A DNA stretch of 34,224 nt, taken from the NCBI GenBank assembly GCA_034698045.1, contig JAQGAU010000215.1, forward strand, positions 1 to 34,224, in the 5' to 3' direction. Source of the DNA: Paramacrobiotus richtersi (Eukaryota > Tardigrada > Eutardigrada > Parachela > Macrobiotidae). This document shows positions 10,092-20,432 of this stretch, in pieces. The notes beneath the pieces are model-generated. The model was not told the DNA's origin. It saw nothing but the letters and a program-made list of their open reading frames with translations, and ran no database searches. The first letter of the stretch is position 1, and each line of letters begins with the position of its first letter. The translations under genes were made by a program, and so were the position numbers.

Positions 10092-13000
10092 ATGGCTTTC
10101 GGTAGGCCCTTCCCATCTTTCGGAATGCCAGCCTACAAGCAGCTGGACTGGAACAGCGTCGATGTTCGCGGTGATGACGGGTTGCTGCATTATGGTCGAG
10201 TTATTGACTGCACTGAAGATGGTCTCGTCATCGATTTCGGTGAAGGGAAGGCTGCTCAGCAGGTTCCTTTCGGGGAGATTTATCGCTGTAAACTGGAGCG
10301 TTTTAAAGAGCGATCGAATGAGGACACCGAGAACCTGCCTGTGGACGCGCTGCTGCGTCTACATGGCGGGGAGCCGGCCAAATGGTATCCGGGAACTGTG
10401 ATTACTGGGGACTTCGTTCGTCACGGTTCGTTTGCTTTGATACGGATCGCCACACCGGAGGGCATTTTGGTGGAGATTGTGTCTGGCGAACAGCTTCGAG
10501 AGCCGCGTTGCGTGGGAAAATTGGGGCAGTTTTTGTTGGAGAAGGGCCAGTTCGTCAAGGAAGAAATTCAGCTGCCGAGGGGGGTCTCCAGTGTGTCGCC
10601 GTCTCCGGGACCTTACAAAACGGAGTCTGCTGATCAGCGTCTCGTGGAATGTTTTAACAGGAACTGCTCGGAGCACTGGATGGTGGCTACGCATATCGAC
10701 GGCGGTGTTCTCCATGTGTTGAAGATCACGGATCGATTCCGGCGCAAATTCGATCGGGATTATCGAAGCAGCTGCCCGAAACTCGAGGTAAGACGGTTGA
10801 AGCCTAAAAATGGTTGAAAAATCGAGAAATATTTTGCTAAAATTTCTAGGATATCTGTCAGTACTAGTATCTGGCTGTACCAGCAGTGTACCTATCAGCG
10901 ACGGATTGATTGGATACTGTGATTCTTGAAAAAACTTTAAAATAAAAATCGCCTTAATTTTTTGAGAAAATGACCAAGATTAACCACTCCTGCCTAAATC
11001 CATAAAATTCCTAAAAAGTAGTGTTAAGCCCATAATGAAAAAATAAATAATAAATCCAACTATGAATTTGAAAAAATACATTAGAAATAATATAAAATAA
11101 ATAATTAAATAAATAAATAAGATAGATAATAAATATACAAAATATAATAGAAATAATAAAAAAGATTAATAAATAACATAAGAAATAAATCCATAGTAAA
11201 TTACAATGTCGGATGCGCTCAGGCAGAAATAAATATGCAGAATTTCTAGAGAATAAAATACTTCAATAATTGGAAGAAGTATGGAAATTTCTTGATAGTA
11301 GTGATTCATACGAGTGTCAAGTGTGTGTTACTGGGTTGCCTCTGCAGGGCGATACACTGTTTCGTATGCTGGGAGTGACGCCGCCGACACAGGGAAACCA
11401 CCTCCCTAATAACGTAATTGCCGGACTGGGACAGGACACGAAGCGGGCAAATCCTCCCTTCTCGACACCGTCTGGCTTCTTTCGTGCAGGTCCCCCTCCG
11501 CCCACTGTATCGGCGATTCCGCCCTCTGACGTTCCTCCGTTCTGCGGTTTCTACGCTGCTCCCGTGTTCTCTGGGGTGTTCCAACCGAGACCCACAGCAA
11601 CGCGGTTCCAACCGCCTCCTGCCTTCGGTGTTTTTAATGGAAGCTTTTCCCGTCCATTCATGGCGCCTTCGTTCTCCGGGCACTCACCGTTGAGGGGTGG
11701 GCCGTTTGGTCAGCCACGGAATCCTTCTGCGGCGAGATTTTCCAGTCCCTCCAAATCGCCGTCATTTTTCGGGCAGTCACCGTTGCATGGTGGCTGTTTT
11801 GGTCAGTCCTTCTTCTCTTACGCGTATGGCCCGGAGACGTTACCCCCCATGAACAAAGTGCTTCCCAAGGAGATTCTGGTCGAGATCTTCGAGTATGTGG
11901 AGAGTGTGCCGCAGACCACACTGCGCAGAGTATGCTCCAAGTGGAATCAGATCTTGACGACGGTTCCGGGGAATCGCATGTTGCGTGTGTCTGAAGATCG
12001 GATGTTTGGCTGGACTACCATGCCTCGGGTTTGTCTTCTGAAACGCTGGACTGCCCAGACAAGGGTTATCCTGTATACGACTATCGCCAACACTGATAGC
12101 ATGTTTGGACCAAGTTTCACCGATTTCCGTGACCGCTTTGATAAGCAGCACTACGGGACGCTGATGTGCAGCGCGCACCTCTTCCGCTGCATCTGTCAGG
12201 TACGTACAGATTGCGATTCTCCACATGTTCAGCAGGACATAAAGCTAGCACAGTTGCAGGACATAAAGTTATTACAGTTGTAAGGTTTTTTTCTGACGAA
12301 TCCCATGGTTTTTTTTGTGACTTGGCTGTAAGATGGCGATGAAAACTCGGTGCTTTCTTGGTCTTTGCTGTCTTCTTATTAATGTGAGCGAATCAGAACT
12401 TGATTTACTAAACATTTCGAAAAAAAACATGTAACTTGATACAGAATGGTTTAACTGCATTCGTTGCCGCGGTGAACGTGGTTAAAAGACAAATACTTAA
12501 CTCGGTTGTGATTTTAACTTATGCAGAAGTTAACGACTAGCATCGATCGACTCATTTAGGCATAGTTTCATTAATCTGAAGCGGTCTTTCCATTGTACAG
12601 GAAAACCAGCTGCCGCGTCTGGATACTCTGGTACTGGCCGGCATTGGGTGGCAGCAGCCCTGGAATTATATGCACCGACGCGGTCATTTCAGCAACTTAG
12701 TCAGTCACATCCGTGACGAACTGAGCTCGTTTGCGTCGATCTGCCGTACTTTGGTGCTGAAAGATGTCACAGTGGTGTTGGCGGGCGATAAGGTTAGGAA
12801 TATACCGACAATAACGTTTACCTGCATGGATGGTGTTGACGATGTTGTCATCTTTAGATGCCTGTCACCGTGCGCATTGTGAAAGGACGGATCATAGAAG
12901 AGTTGTCGGTGGACGGCTTGTGGAACTTGATGGACAAGAGTCTGCCCCAGTTAACCGATGCGGATTTGGCTTGCTGGATGGAGTGGATGAGTGATAACTC

Positions 13001-13727
13001 GGATGACGCGTTGCCTGATCAGTTGGTGGAGGTAAGGTTCGTTGTAGTATTTCCTAATGTCTGAATCGGAAAGATCATATGACCATTTACGTATTCAGCG
13101 TAATTCAAACCGAATCACAAAAATGAAGCTCCTATCGGAAAAATCTGCACTCGCATACTTACTTTTATAATAAGACGTTGGTGCGATTTATTATGTGACT
13201 ACCTTTGCAAGATTGATGACTGATCTACTTTAATACACTGTATGCAAGCAGTTTTTGGATTTTCTGCATAACTTTGTGCTATGGATATGAAGTAAGCTGA
13301 GAACACTACTTCGACAAGTACTGCAGCTTATGCCACATAATTTACGGATCACGTGATATGGCACCCGCGCGCGCAGTGCTTTGGCATAGGTGCAGTATCC
13401 CGTGATCCGTAAATTATGTGGCACATCCTGCAGCCACTGTCGAAGTAGTGTTACAATTCTGTTTACCTTGATTCGCAAGTGTCAGGTTGCGTATGTTTTT
13501 TAAAACTCGCAAGCGTCATCGGCGTTGCTTTTATTGTTTGTTTTTCTGTACAGATCCTAAATGAGCGTCAGAGCGCTGATCCACGCGATAGCACCCTGTT
13601 CCGTGGCAAGCAGTGGACGCGCGATGATCTGGTTGATCTGGATTTGAAAGAGCTGAACCGCATTACTTCGCACAGCCTACTCAAGGCTTGCTGCTATGAG
13701 AAGCTGGTTCTGCCTCTTAACTGGTGA
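10092..13727 (+). CDS. FMRF-A2: FMRP-like tandem Tudor/KH0 plus F-box protein, intact, 695 aa
   Basis: Exons 10092-10787, 11348-12199, 12601-12792, 12858-13031 and 13554-13727. All are multiples of three and joined in phase 0 by GT-AG introns. Residues 22-65 (SVDVRGDDGLLHYGRVIDC to QVPFGEIY) match the first FMRP Agenet/Tudor repeat (VEVRGSNGAFYKAFVKDV to QIPFHDVR). Residues 82-137 (PVDALLRL, EPAKWYPG, FALIRIA) match the second (DEVEVYSRA, EPCCWWLA, FYVIEYA). Residues 150-228 resemble KH0 (FVKEEIQLP; VLHVLKITD). Exon 2 adds a Phe/Gly/Pro-rich linker, then an F-box at about 402-440 (LPKEILVEIFEYV, VCSKWNQIL). Exon 3 is leucine-rich-like (LPRLDTLVLA). Exons 4-5 are a family-specific C-terminus ending in CCYEKLVLPLNW. 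Inferred role: SCF (SKP1-CUL1) substrate receptor using a Tudor pair for recognition, possibly nuclear. The start is the first ATG before the conserved block. The FMRP resemblance was judged by eye. Confidence 0.85.
11036..11190. repeat. AT-rich (TAAA)n-like low-complexity tract in intron 1
   Basis: Runs of AATAAATAAATAA and variants fill about 150 bp of intron 1 of FMRF-A2. The matching intron of FMRF-A1 (501-979) lacks it, so it arose after the duplication. No terminal structure was seen that would make it a mobile element. Confidence 0.8.
13302..13452. repeat. Long inverted repeat (52-nt arms), MITE-like, in intron 4 of FMRF-A2
   Basis: The left arm (13302-13353, starting AACACTACTTCGACA) is the reverse complement of the right arm (13401-13452, ending TGTCGAAGTAGTGTT), with mismatches in only two short patches. 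The arms are separated by a 47-nt GC-rich spacer containing CCCGCGCGCGCAG. The size and symmetry fit a non-autonomous DNA transposon or foldback element, or a hairpin RNA precursor. I could not identify a clear target-site duplication. Intron 4 of FMRF-A1 lacks it, so it is a recent insertion. Confidence 0.8.
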
Positions 13728-14023
13728 ATTCTGCCGATGGTGAGCGTCGCATTACATGCGGATCCGGAACAACGTGTTTTTTTGTGTATTTGTATTGTAT
13801 TTGTGGTCCGTTTGTTTATTTATGGTGTTATGGAATATTTTTACCAGTTTAATTTTTTGTAAACTTTGGCATTGGAGATTGACTAAACTACATTATGGTT
13901 GACAATTTTTGCGGAATTGTTCTATTTTTGGGAAGTTTGAGTGTTTCGATGTATTTTCTTAGCGGTACGATTTGCGGCGTAATGGTTAGTGGTTGTCAGT
14001 GTGTCGGCTTTATGTGGATTTAT

Positions 14024-14029
14024 AATAAA
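14024..14029 (+). terminator. Candidate poly(A) signal AATAAA of FMRF-A2
   Basis: The first AATAAA on the sense strand, about 300 nt after the FMRF-A2 stop codon. The corresponding place after FMRF-A1 (near 3590-3605) has diverged to GATTAAATGGATAAAC. Confidence 0.4.
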
Positions 14030-14270
14030 CGGATGCCCATATTCTGTTGGATTTTGTTCAAAAGTAGCTGTTAGACTACTGTACGTTTTCTCTATCGAGC
14101 TAATTATACCGCTAAATGTCTGCGTTTAAGTGCGTTCATTCTTCCTTGTGTAATTCCGCAGTCTGCGTAGTATATTTTCTGTAACACAACAAATACCGTA
14201 CGAATTGCCACAGTTACCTGTGCGTAGGTTCAGTGAGCCGTTTGTTTATGCGATTTAATTTTCCTCCCTG

Positions 14271-14911
14271 CTATACGGTATTATGCAGCAATCGTAAAAA
14301 ATCTAATCTCCCGTCTTTCTTTCCAAAGCAGACGCTTTGTTCCAACTCACTCCTCGTGTACCGTCTAGGAAGTATGACTGAACTGCTGATTCCGCTTCTC
14401 TTCTTCGTCTTCATATATATAGTTCTTCCATTACATAAATGGGCACAAACACGCCTCAGTTCCGAGAGGTATCCTGTGCTCATGACAAGGAATGTCACCT
14501 GCCGCACAGTAACAACAGTAAAGTAACAACCGCACAGTAAAGTAACAAAGACGTCAGTTTCCGGCACAGTGTAGTATGATTGTACTCGCCGGACTAACAA
14601 AGTATCCCAACAGCTGCAGCGATCCCAACCAAAGCGATACCAGGGGACGTTGAATCAGTACATCAGGAATGATTGTGTTCGCAACTGGCATGACCGCAAA
14701 CGAAAGTACATCAAAGGAAAACGACACAAACACCATGTTCGCTTTGGCCAACCTCTGACTTTTCCTTCTGCACGTGCTCTTACTCTCACGCGTATCGGAA
14801 ACCATGTTCACAGCTCGTCGCTTGTCCGCCAGCATTTTCGCATAAATCACAGCATAACCAGTACCAGTTAGTGATGTGGCCGAAATGTCCGCAGTATGAA
14901 TAACCGAATCA
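14271..14911 (-). pseudogene. GPCR relic: end of TM5, TM6, TM7 and C-terminal tail only
   Basis: The minus-strand reading from about 14911 to 14590 aligns with the 3' half of exon 2 of the GPCR at 20433: AVIYAKMLADKR matches ILIFAKVVLAKL, QRLAKANMVFVSFSFDVLSF matches the TM6 start, and LLGYFVSPA matches FLGYLSTPV. The next exon starts at 14498 (VTFLVMSTGYLSELRRVCAHL) and aligns with VSLALLSREHRNGIQKLLRTC, in the same phase 0. It runs open to a stop at 14271, giving a longer tail than the other copies. The intron between them (14589-14499, 91 bp) would begin with GC rather than GT. No TM1-TM4 exon is found upstream, because FMRF-B1 begins there, and an in-frame TAA blocks extension. Most likely a 5'-deleted, diverged gene fragment. 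Confidence 0.65.
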
Positions 14912-14917
14912 TTTTAT
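14912..14917 (-). terminator. Candidate poly(A) signal AATAAA of FMRF-B1
   Basis: Reverse-strand AATAAA (GAATAAAATG), about 365 nt beyond the FMRF-B1 stop codon at 15281. Position is plausible. No other AATAAA was noticed closer. Confidence 0.3.
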
Positions 14918-15280
14918 TCGTAATAATGAGTCTAGCTGTATTGTAATTTCGTCGGTTTACCACAATGGTTAGATTTGTAACATGCGATTCCAGATTGACT
15001 GCTTATACTAATGGTCGAAATAAAGCAGTCAACAAATGATACCGCCATTCCTTATGCAAACTTTAGCCACACGATGATAACTTCTGCCGTTTGCATAGGT
15101 GTCGAAACACTGCATCGCAAAACATTGTCACAAGAAAGCGAAACTGCATAAAAATCCACCTATATAAAAACTGTCCAGTAATATTATTAGTTAAATCGAC
15201 AAAAGGCAGCAAATCCAGATTAAGTCGACAAAATCTGACATTCCTTGTTGATTGTTGGTTGTCAGACTATTGGACAGAAT

Positions 15281-17757
15281 TCACCAACGGAAATTGAAGA
15301 TGACTGGCTCGTTGCAGGAAATCTTGAGAACTTTGTGGAGGGTAATTCGGCTCAGTTTACTGGGCACTATAACAGCCAGGTCCTCCGCCGTCCATTGCTT
15401 GTTACGCAGCTGATTACTAGGACGGGGATCTGCGCTCTGGTACTCGCTCAGAACCTGTATAAAAAGCTTTTTTCGAACCGATCGCCAAGGAACATGGCTA
15501 GTGTAAGTGACGCACGTACATAATCATCGGACTACAGCAAGTTCTCAGATCATTCATGTTGGGTCAAATGATGTAACTCTAAAATGAATTAAATGAATCG
15601 TCTCTTATACCTTCAGCACTTCCTTAATCAAATCGTTATTCGCCCCCTGAATGAGTTCCAGCCAACGACCCAAGTCCGCATCGCTCAACGGCGGCAGACT
15701 GTCCTCCATCATGCTCCACATGGCTTCCACGGATAACTCTCCACTGATTCTCCCTTTCGAAATATGGACGATTGCAGGTGTGTCTGTTAATCGTGCCAGA
15801 CCAAAGTTCAGCGTCGTAAACTGAAATACATTAAGTCAGCAAATAAGCGCATAATAATTGAATGCAAACCCTCTTAAAACACGCATTTGCCCTGATACAC
15901 GAGTCGCAACAAGTGATAACGCTAAGGAATCAGTTTCGACACTTGATTTCTTAGCGAAATATGTGTCTGGCGCAGGATTCAACAGTATAATTGATTTTCG
16001 AAGGAGACAGTAATTACAATGTTACAAGGCTTTGCAAAACTTTTGACTATGTAGTAACTGGTTCGTACGTTGAGTTTCATCAGTTCCACAGTGACATTTT
16101 TCAGCACCAGACTGCGACAGACAGAGGTGAAGTTGTTCAGCTCCTTGTAGATGTGGTCGACAAAGTAGCTGAAATGGGGACCTCGATCTTCCACTGATTT
16201 ATGCCAGTTCCATGTGACGTTGGCCAGAATAACGTTCTCCAACTGAGGCAAGTGACTTTCCTGCAAAATGAGTATCTTTTAGCCAAGTTCGAATCTTTAG
16301 CGTACGGACGGACTACCGCCAGTGTTTCTAAAGCTTTCATGCTATCACATGTACTTAAACCACATTTTGCGACTCCTTCACTTTGAAATTAAATTCGCTG
16401 TCTTCGGGTATTTACACTAGGTTGAATCAGTATTTCGATTACGTGGACCGAAACTGCATCTGCAGATTGAAATATCTATCTAGAGTTAAAATTAGAAATA
16501 TCTATCTACCTGTGCAATGCAGCGAAACACGCGCCCGCTGCACAACAGCGGCTTATAATCGTCCTTCAAGTAGCTGTCAATGTCCTTCGACGTCCTAGTC
16601 GTACAGCTGGTGTTGACGATGATCTTTGTCCGTCCAGTCCATTGCTTGCACAGGCTCTTAACACGAACGACACTCTGTCCTGCTTGATCTTCAGGCACAC
16701 CCACACACAAAGTGCGGATCACAGGAAACGCGGTCAAGATATCGTTCCACTTTGTGCACACCCCGCGCAATCTCACTTGCTCCAAACCGTCCAAATAAGT
16801 AAAGACCTCCGATAGCAGCTCTAGCAGAAGATAGTTACTGATGGGTTCTGGTTCCATGGTGCCAAATGTCTCCGTAATGGACATTGTAACCGTCCCAGCA
16901 TCAGTATTGTCCAGTCGTTTGCGCCTAGCGTCCGGGTATTCTCGAGACTTAACACCCAGCATGCGTAGAAGCGTTTCACCCTAAGACCATCGCCCAGTAC
17001 ATAGCAGTATCGACGAATTTCGATCAAGTCTAAAGTTTTAAGCCATCCATAAACGATTGAACCAATAAGATTATAAGAAAGGATTAATTATTATTAATAT
17101 TATCATAATTGATATTATTACCTCAAGCTGTCCATCGAAGGTACAATAATCCCGAGCGAAGTGTTTGACACCTTTCAAAACATGGAGGATCCCGCCATCG
17201 ATATGAGTTGCCAGGATCTTCACCCCGGAATTATTCGAGTTAAAGCAGTCCACCAGATGTTGATCAGCAGACCAAGTCTTGTAAAGACCAGGTGAAGGAG
17301 TTCCACTGGAAATCCCGCTCGGCAGCGCTACTTCTTCCTTGACGAGATCCGTTTTTCTCACCAAGGACCGAATCGGTTCGATGTGTTCCTGAATACGATT
17401 TGCTGGAAGCACTTCCATCGTCGTGCCTTCCGGTGTTGTCACTAGCACCAGACCAAAAGACCCATCGCAGCCGACTTCTCCAGCCAGGAAGATTCCAGGA
17501 TACCATTTGGCGGGCTCCGTCAACTGCAGTCGCATCAGTGCATTCACCGACATCCGTTCTGACACCCTGGGCGGATGGAACTCTGCACAGAAGCGGTAAA
17601 CCTGGCCGAACTGCACCAGCTGAGGCGCTTCGCATCCGAGATCATCCACTATCAAGCCTTCTTCAGCGCAGTCGATTACTCGTCCATGATACAGTAATCC
17701 GTCAGCGCCGCGAATATCGACGCTATTCCAGGGACGATGGATAGTCGCGGGAGGCAT
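15281..17757 (-). CDS. FMRF-B1: FMRP-like tandem Tudor/KH0 plus F-box protein, short-linker type, 560 aa
   Basis: Minus-strand exons 17757-17122, 16980-16510, 16260-16069, 15820-15611 and 15454-15281, all in phase 0 with GT-AG introns of 141-249 bp. The frame is open throughout. Residues 10-55 form the first Tudor-like repeat (WNSVDIRGADGLLYHGRVIDC, QLVQFGQVY). Residues 67-125 form the second (VNALMRLQLTEPAKWYPG, FGLVLVTTPEG). A KH0-like part follows (LVKEEVALP, GGILHVLKG). Exon 2 lacks the Phe/Gly repeats of the A copies. Instead it has a short linker with a basic patch (DARRKRLD) before the F-box at about 258-300 (LLLELLSEVFTYLDG, VCTKWNDIL). Exon 3 is leucine-rich-like (LPQLENVILANV). Exon 4 has about 13 extra N-terminal residues relative to A. 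Exon 5 ends NEPVIFNFRW. It is strongly diverged from the A copies, so it is an older paralogue under constraint. Probable SCF substrate receptor. Confidence 0.85.
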
Positions 17758-18216
17758 TCTCGAAATTAGTCCGAAATGTGCACAGTGGCATTCGGTTTAC
17801 GCGGAGGAATAGGAGAATGCGACCAACGGGAACACAAAGTCTCAAGCAGAAATTCTGCCACAGCACTCCCACCAAATGGCGCGACTGCATGGAGTTATGA
17901 CGAGTGATGACGACGACTGAACGTAGCTGACTCCTGACTCGCTTCTTCGGGTGCAACTTGCTTGTATACTGACTGTTACTGATTTACCGTGTTTCGCATG
18001 ACGGTCGCATGTTCCGCTATACCGGTTCAACTAACAAGTATGTAACAATAAACCACGAGACAGATTTCGTGGTCTAGAAATCCGGTTATAACTCTGAGAC
18101 TGACCTTCGCCATTGTTGACTGGTTCTGTCTGGTATTGTGTAAATGTCAAGCATCCCGTTACCGTTCGACCCAGAGAATGCCAGCCTTACCAGGATGCAG
18201 ATGGATATTGACCAGT

Positions 18217-18224
18217 ATATATAG
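18217..18224 (+). promoter_or_regulatory. TATA-box-like element
   Basis: TATATATA in the context CCAGTATATATAGCC, a strong match to a metazoan TATA box. It lies about 70 nt upstream of the ATG at 18292 and about 460 nt upstream of, and divergent from, the FMRF-B1 start. If used, it would drive the small plus-strand candidate gene listed next. Confidence 0.35.
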
Positions 18225-18291
18225 CCAGCCTGCCTTAGCAATCCACGTTTTTGCCAGTAATCATCCCCACCCGCCCGCGCCTGTTTCCACG

Positions 18292-18432
18292 ATGAGGCTC
18301 ATCGAACTGAACCATTGTTTGTGTTTGCTTGCCTCTGTATACGTGCTCACTTGTTTGTACATAACCACATCTTTCGTTTTGGTACAAAGGTCATGGATAC
18401 CTGTGTTGTTTACAATAAAGTTTAACCCATGA
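18292..18432 (+). CDS. Candidate small secreted or membrane peptide, 46 aa, unrecognised
   Basis: The ATG at 18292 (context ccacgATGAGG) follows the TATA-like element at 18217. It opens a 46-residue frame with a charged start (MRLIEL) and a long hydrophobic run (LCLLASVYVLTCLYITTSFVLV) that would serve as a signal peptide or single membrane helix. AATAAA occurs at 18414-18419 and again at 18651-18656. A possible donor (CAAAG|GTCATG) follows the hydrophobic run, so this could also be a first exon. No family was recognised and chance cannot be excluded. Confidence 0.2.
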   Translation: MRLIELNHCLCLLASVYVLTCLYITTSFVLVQRSWIPVLFTIKFNP

Positions 18433-20432
18433 TCCTCTTCCGTTTCCTCCTTGTCGCCAGAGTTATGTGTCATATTCGCAAAAATGTACCTACCACCTAT
18501 ATAGAATTTGTTACATCATAGCTGTTTGGAGAAATTTTTATTTCCTTACGCAGTTCGATAACTTCATGTACGGTTATGTGCCTATGTTAGGATTCCTAAT
18601 TGAACTATTTGTTGTCGTAATTACGAACGGTATCATAAATGTTTTTCAACAATAAAAGCATATTTAATAAACGGTAATTCAAAGCCACAGATCCACATAA
18701 TATTTGCGGAAAGTTTTATATTACATGACGCTCGATCATTCGTGGTTGATTCCAGGGATACCAATAACAATGGATTAGGGTACATTCACAGGTCAGATAA
18801 GGCACCTTGTAGCATGGGTTACCGGATTGGAACTGCTGGTCGGGCACATTCAAAGTTGTCATGTTTTAGTAGAAGTACTCCTTTTTTAATGCTTTCTGTA
18901 AACAAGTACCACACCACCTTTCGTACAAGCAATTAACAGAGAGTTCCCATCTGTACGTATGTACCGTAATGACAACAGCTAAGCAGTTTCGAAAGCCTGC
19001 GATCTTCTTAAAGGTCACCAAAACTCAGACGAGAGCTGGGATGGAGACTTTGCATCATGCGGACATTACAAATACGTTTTAATTGCCAGTAGTCGCAAGT
19101 GATAAATACGTGCTGCGTGGTATTAGGACCCCTGGAAGTTAGGTAATAGTTGTTGATTTATTTGTTCACTTTATTTTTATTATAATGTATCCTCATGGAC
19201 ACTGCAGTCAATTCGGTTATACAAAATCGTTTTCTGCTCAAATACCAGTCCACAGATTGAACTAGGATTATTCTGTAATAAATAACGCGAGGTTGGTATG
19301 CAAATTTTTTCAATTCGATTAACGTGACATTATTCCGAGCGCGCTTCGGCGCTGCTTTTCTTCATTAACCGAGGATATCCCGGAGTGTCTGTTGTGGAGA
19401 AAGGAGTCCAGTTTATCTAAACGGCAACTGACCATTGGCGAGTATACAGTACATACATACTTTCCACCACTTGCTCTAATACGTAGAATGAAGAACTTAT
19501 TAGATCTGAACTTTCTACCGCATATAACTAGAATAGTAAGTTCTTGGTAGAATATTTACAATGAGGAGAGTCACGATTTCTTCATTGTAAATTCGAGGTA
19601 AGCAGCTTGGTCTTTGGATTCTGGAATACAGCTCCGCAATATAATTAACGTGAAACGCGTGCTTACACGTCTTAGTCGGATGCGTGGCGAGCTGCTTTGG
19701 GATACGCAATTTTTGAACTTCAGGAAGCGCCGAAATAAATGCATTTACTCTGAAGTTCGCTTTCCCTTCCCGGAGCTATGGCTTCTCTTATGGCCAGAAG
19801 TGAAAAACACATGGAAAGACGCCCATGTACTTCGTACTTGTGAAATCAAGCGGTGTACGGAACCTTTGAAAAACAGCCTGCCGATTTTTTTTTGTTCCGA
19901 GCGCGCCGCTATGCCGATTTCTTTAGCCCAAATGGGATGAGCACTTTGAAGTTTGAGCAGAGATGTGCATAAATACGACTGCTTTTATACGGGTACTGTA
20001 AATTGTAATAGACGTAATTCTGTGCCGCTGTACTGGCATTATGCGGATTGGGTGACATCAGACATCCTACAGAGTTACCTGAGACACCTCTCTTAGGCTC
20101 TCTAACAGTTCAATACAGTTTATTGCAGTAGTATCTGGAACGTATTAATTATCCAAAAGAACGCCATGGAAAAACCCACAGCGGGGAGCTTTCAATCCGG
20201 ATGAGCGCGCCTTCGCATGTCAATGCGTTAGACAAGATTTGCCCGTGAGCGGTGCATGCGGATTACAGTAACGTGACATCTTAAGCACAAACAAGAAAGT
20301 CTGATTGCTCCTGCCAGCTAGAACATGGAAGTTAGGTTATACTGTTAATGCAATTTCATACGTCGTATTTGCAAGAGGATTATGCTTGGAAATTGTAGAA
20401 GAGTATTATTCCTTTCGACGGTTTTGTTCACC
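18433..20432. other. Intergenic region upstream of GPCR 1; contains a duplicated 5' flank block
   Basis: No gene is supported. About 19660-20160 holds sequence blocks that recur upstream of GPCR 2 (about 23520-23800) and at the right end of the window (about 33560-34190), including GACTGCTTTTAT, GGTACTGTAA and a CATCC/TATCCTA, GAGTTAC stretch. Spacing and reading frame are not conserved among the three. The blocks therefore look like non-coding promoter or intergenic DNA carried along by duplication. Confidence 0.55.

Noticed and set aside
19614-19940. 108-codon open frame upstream of GPCR 1
   Set aside because: Lies in a duplicated flank whose other copies do not preserve the frame, and has no recognisable domain.
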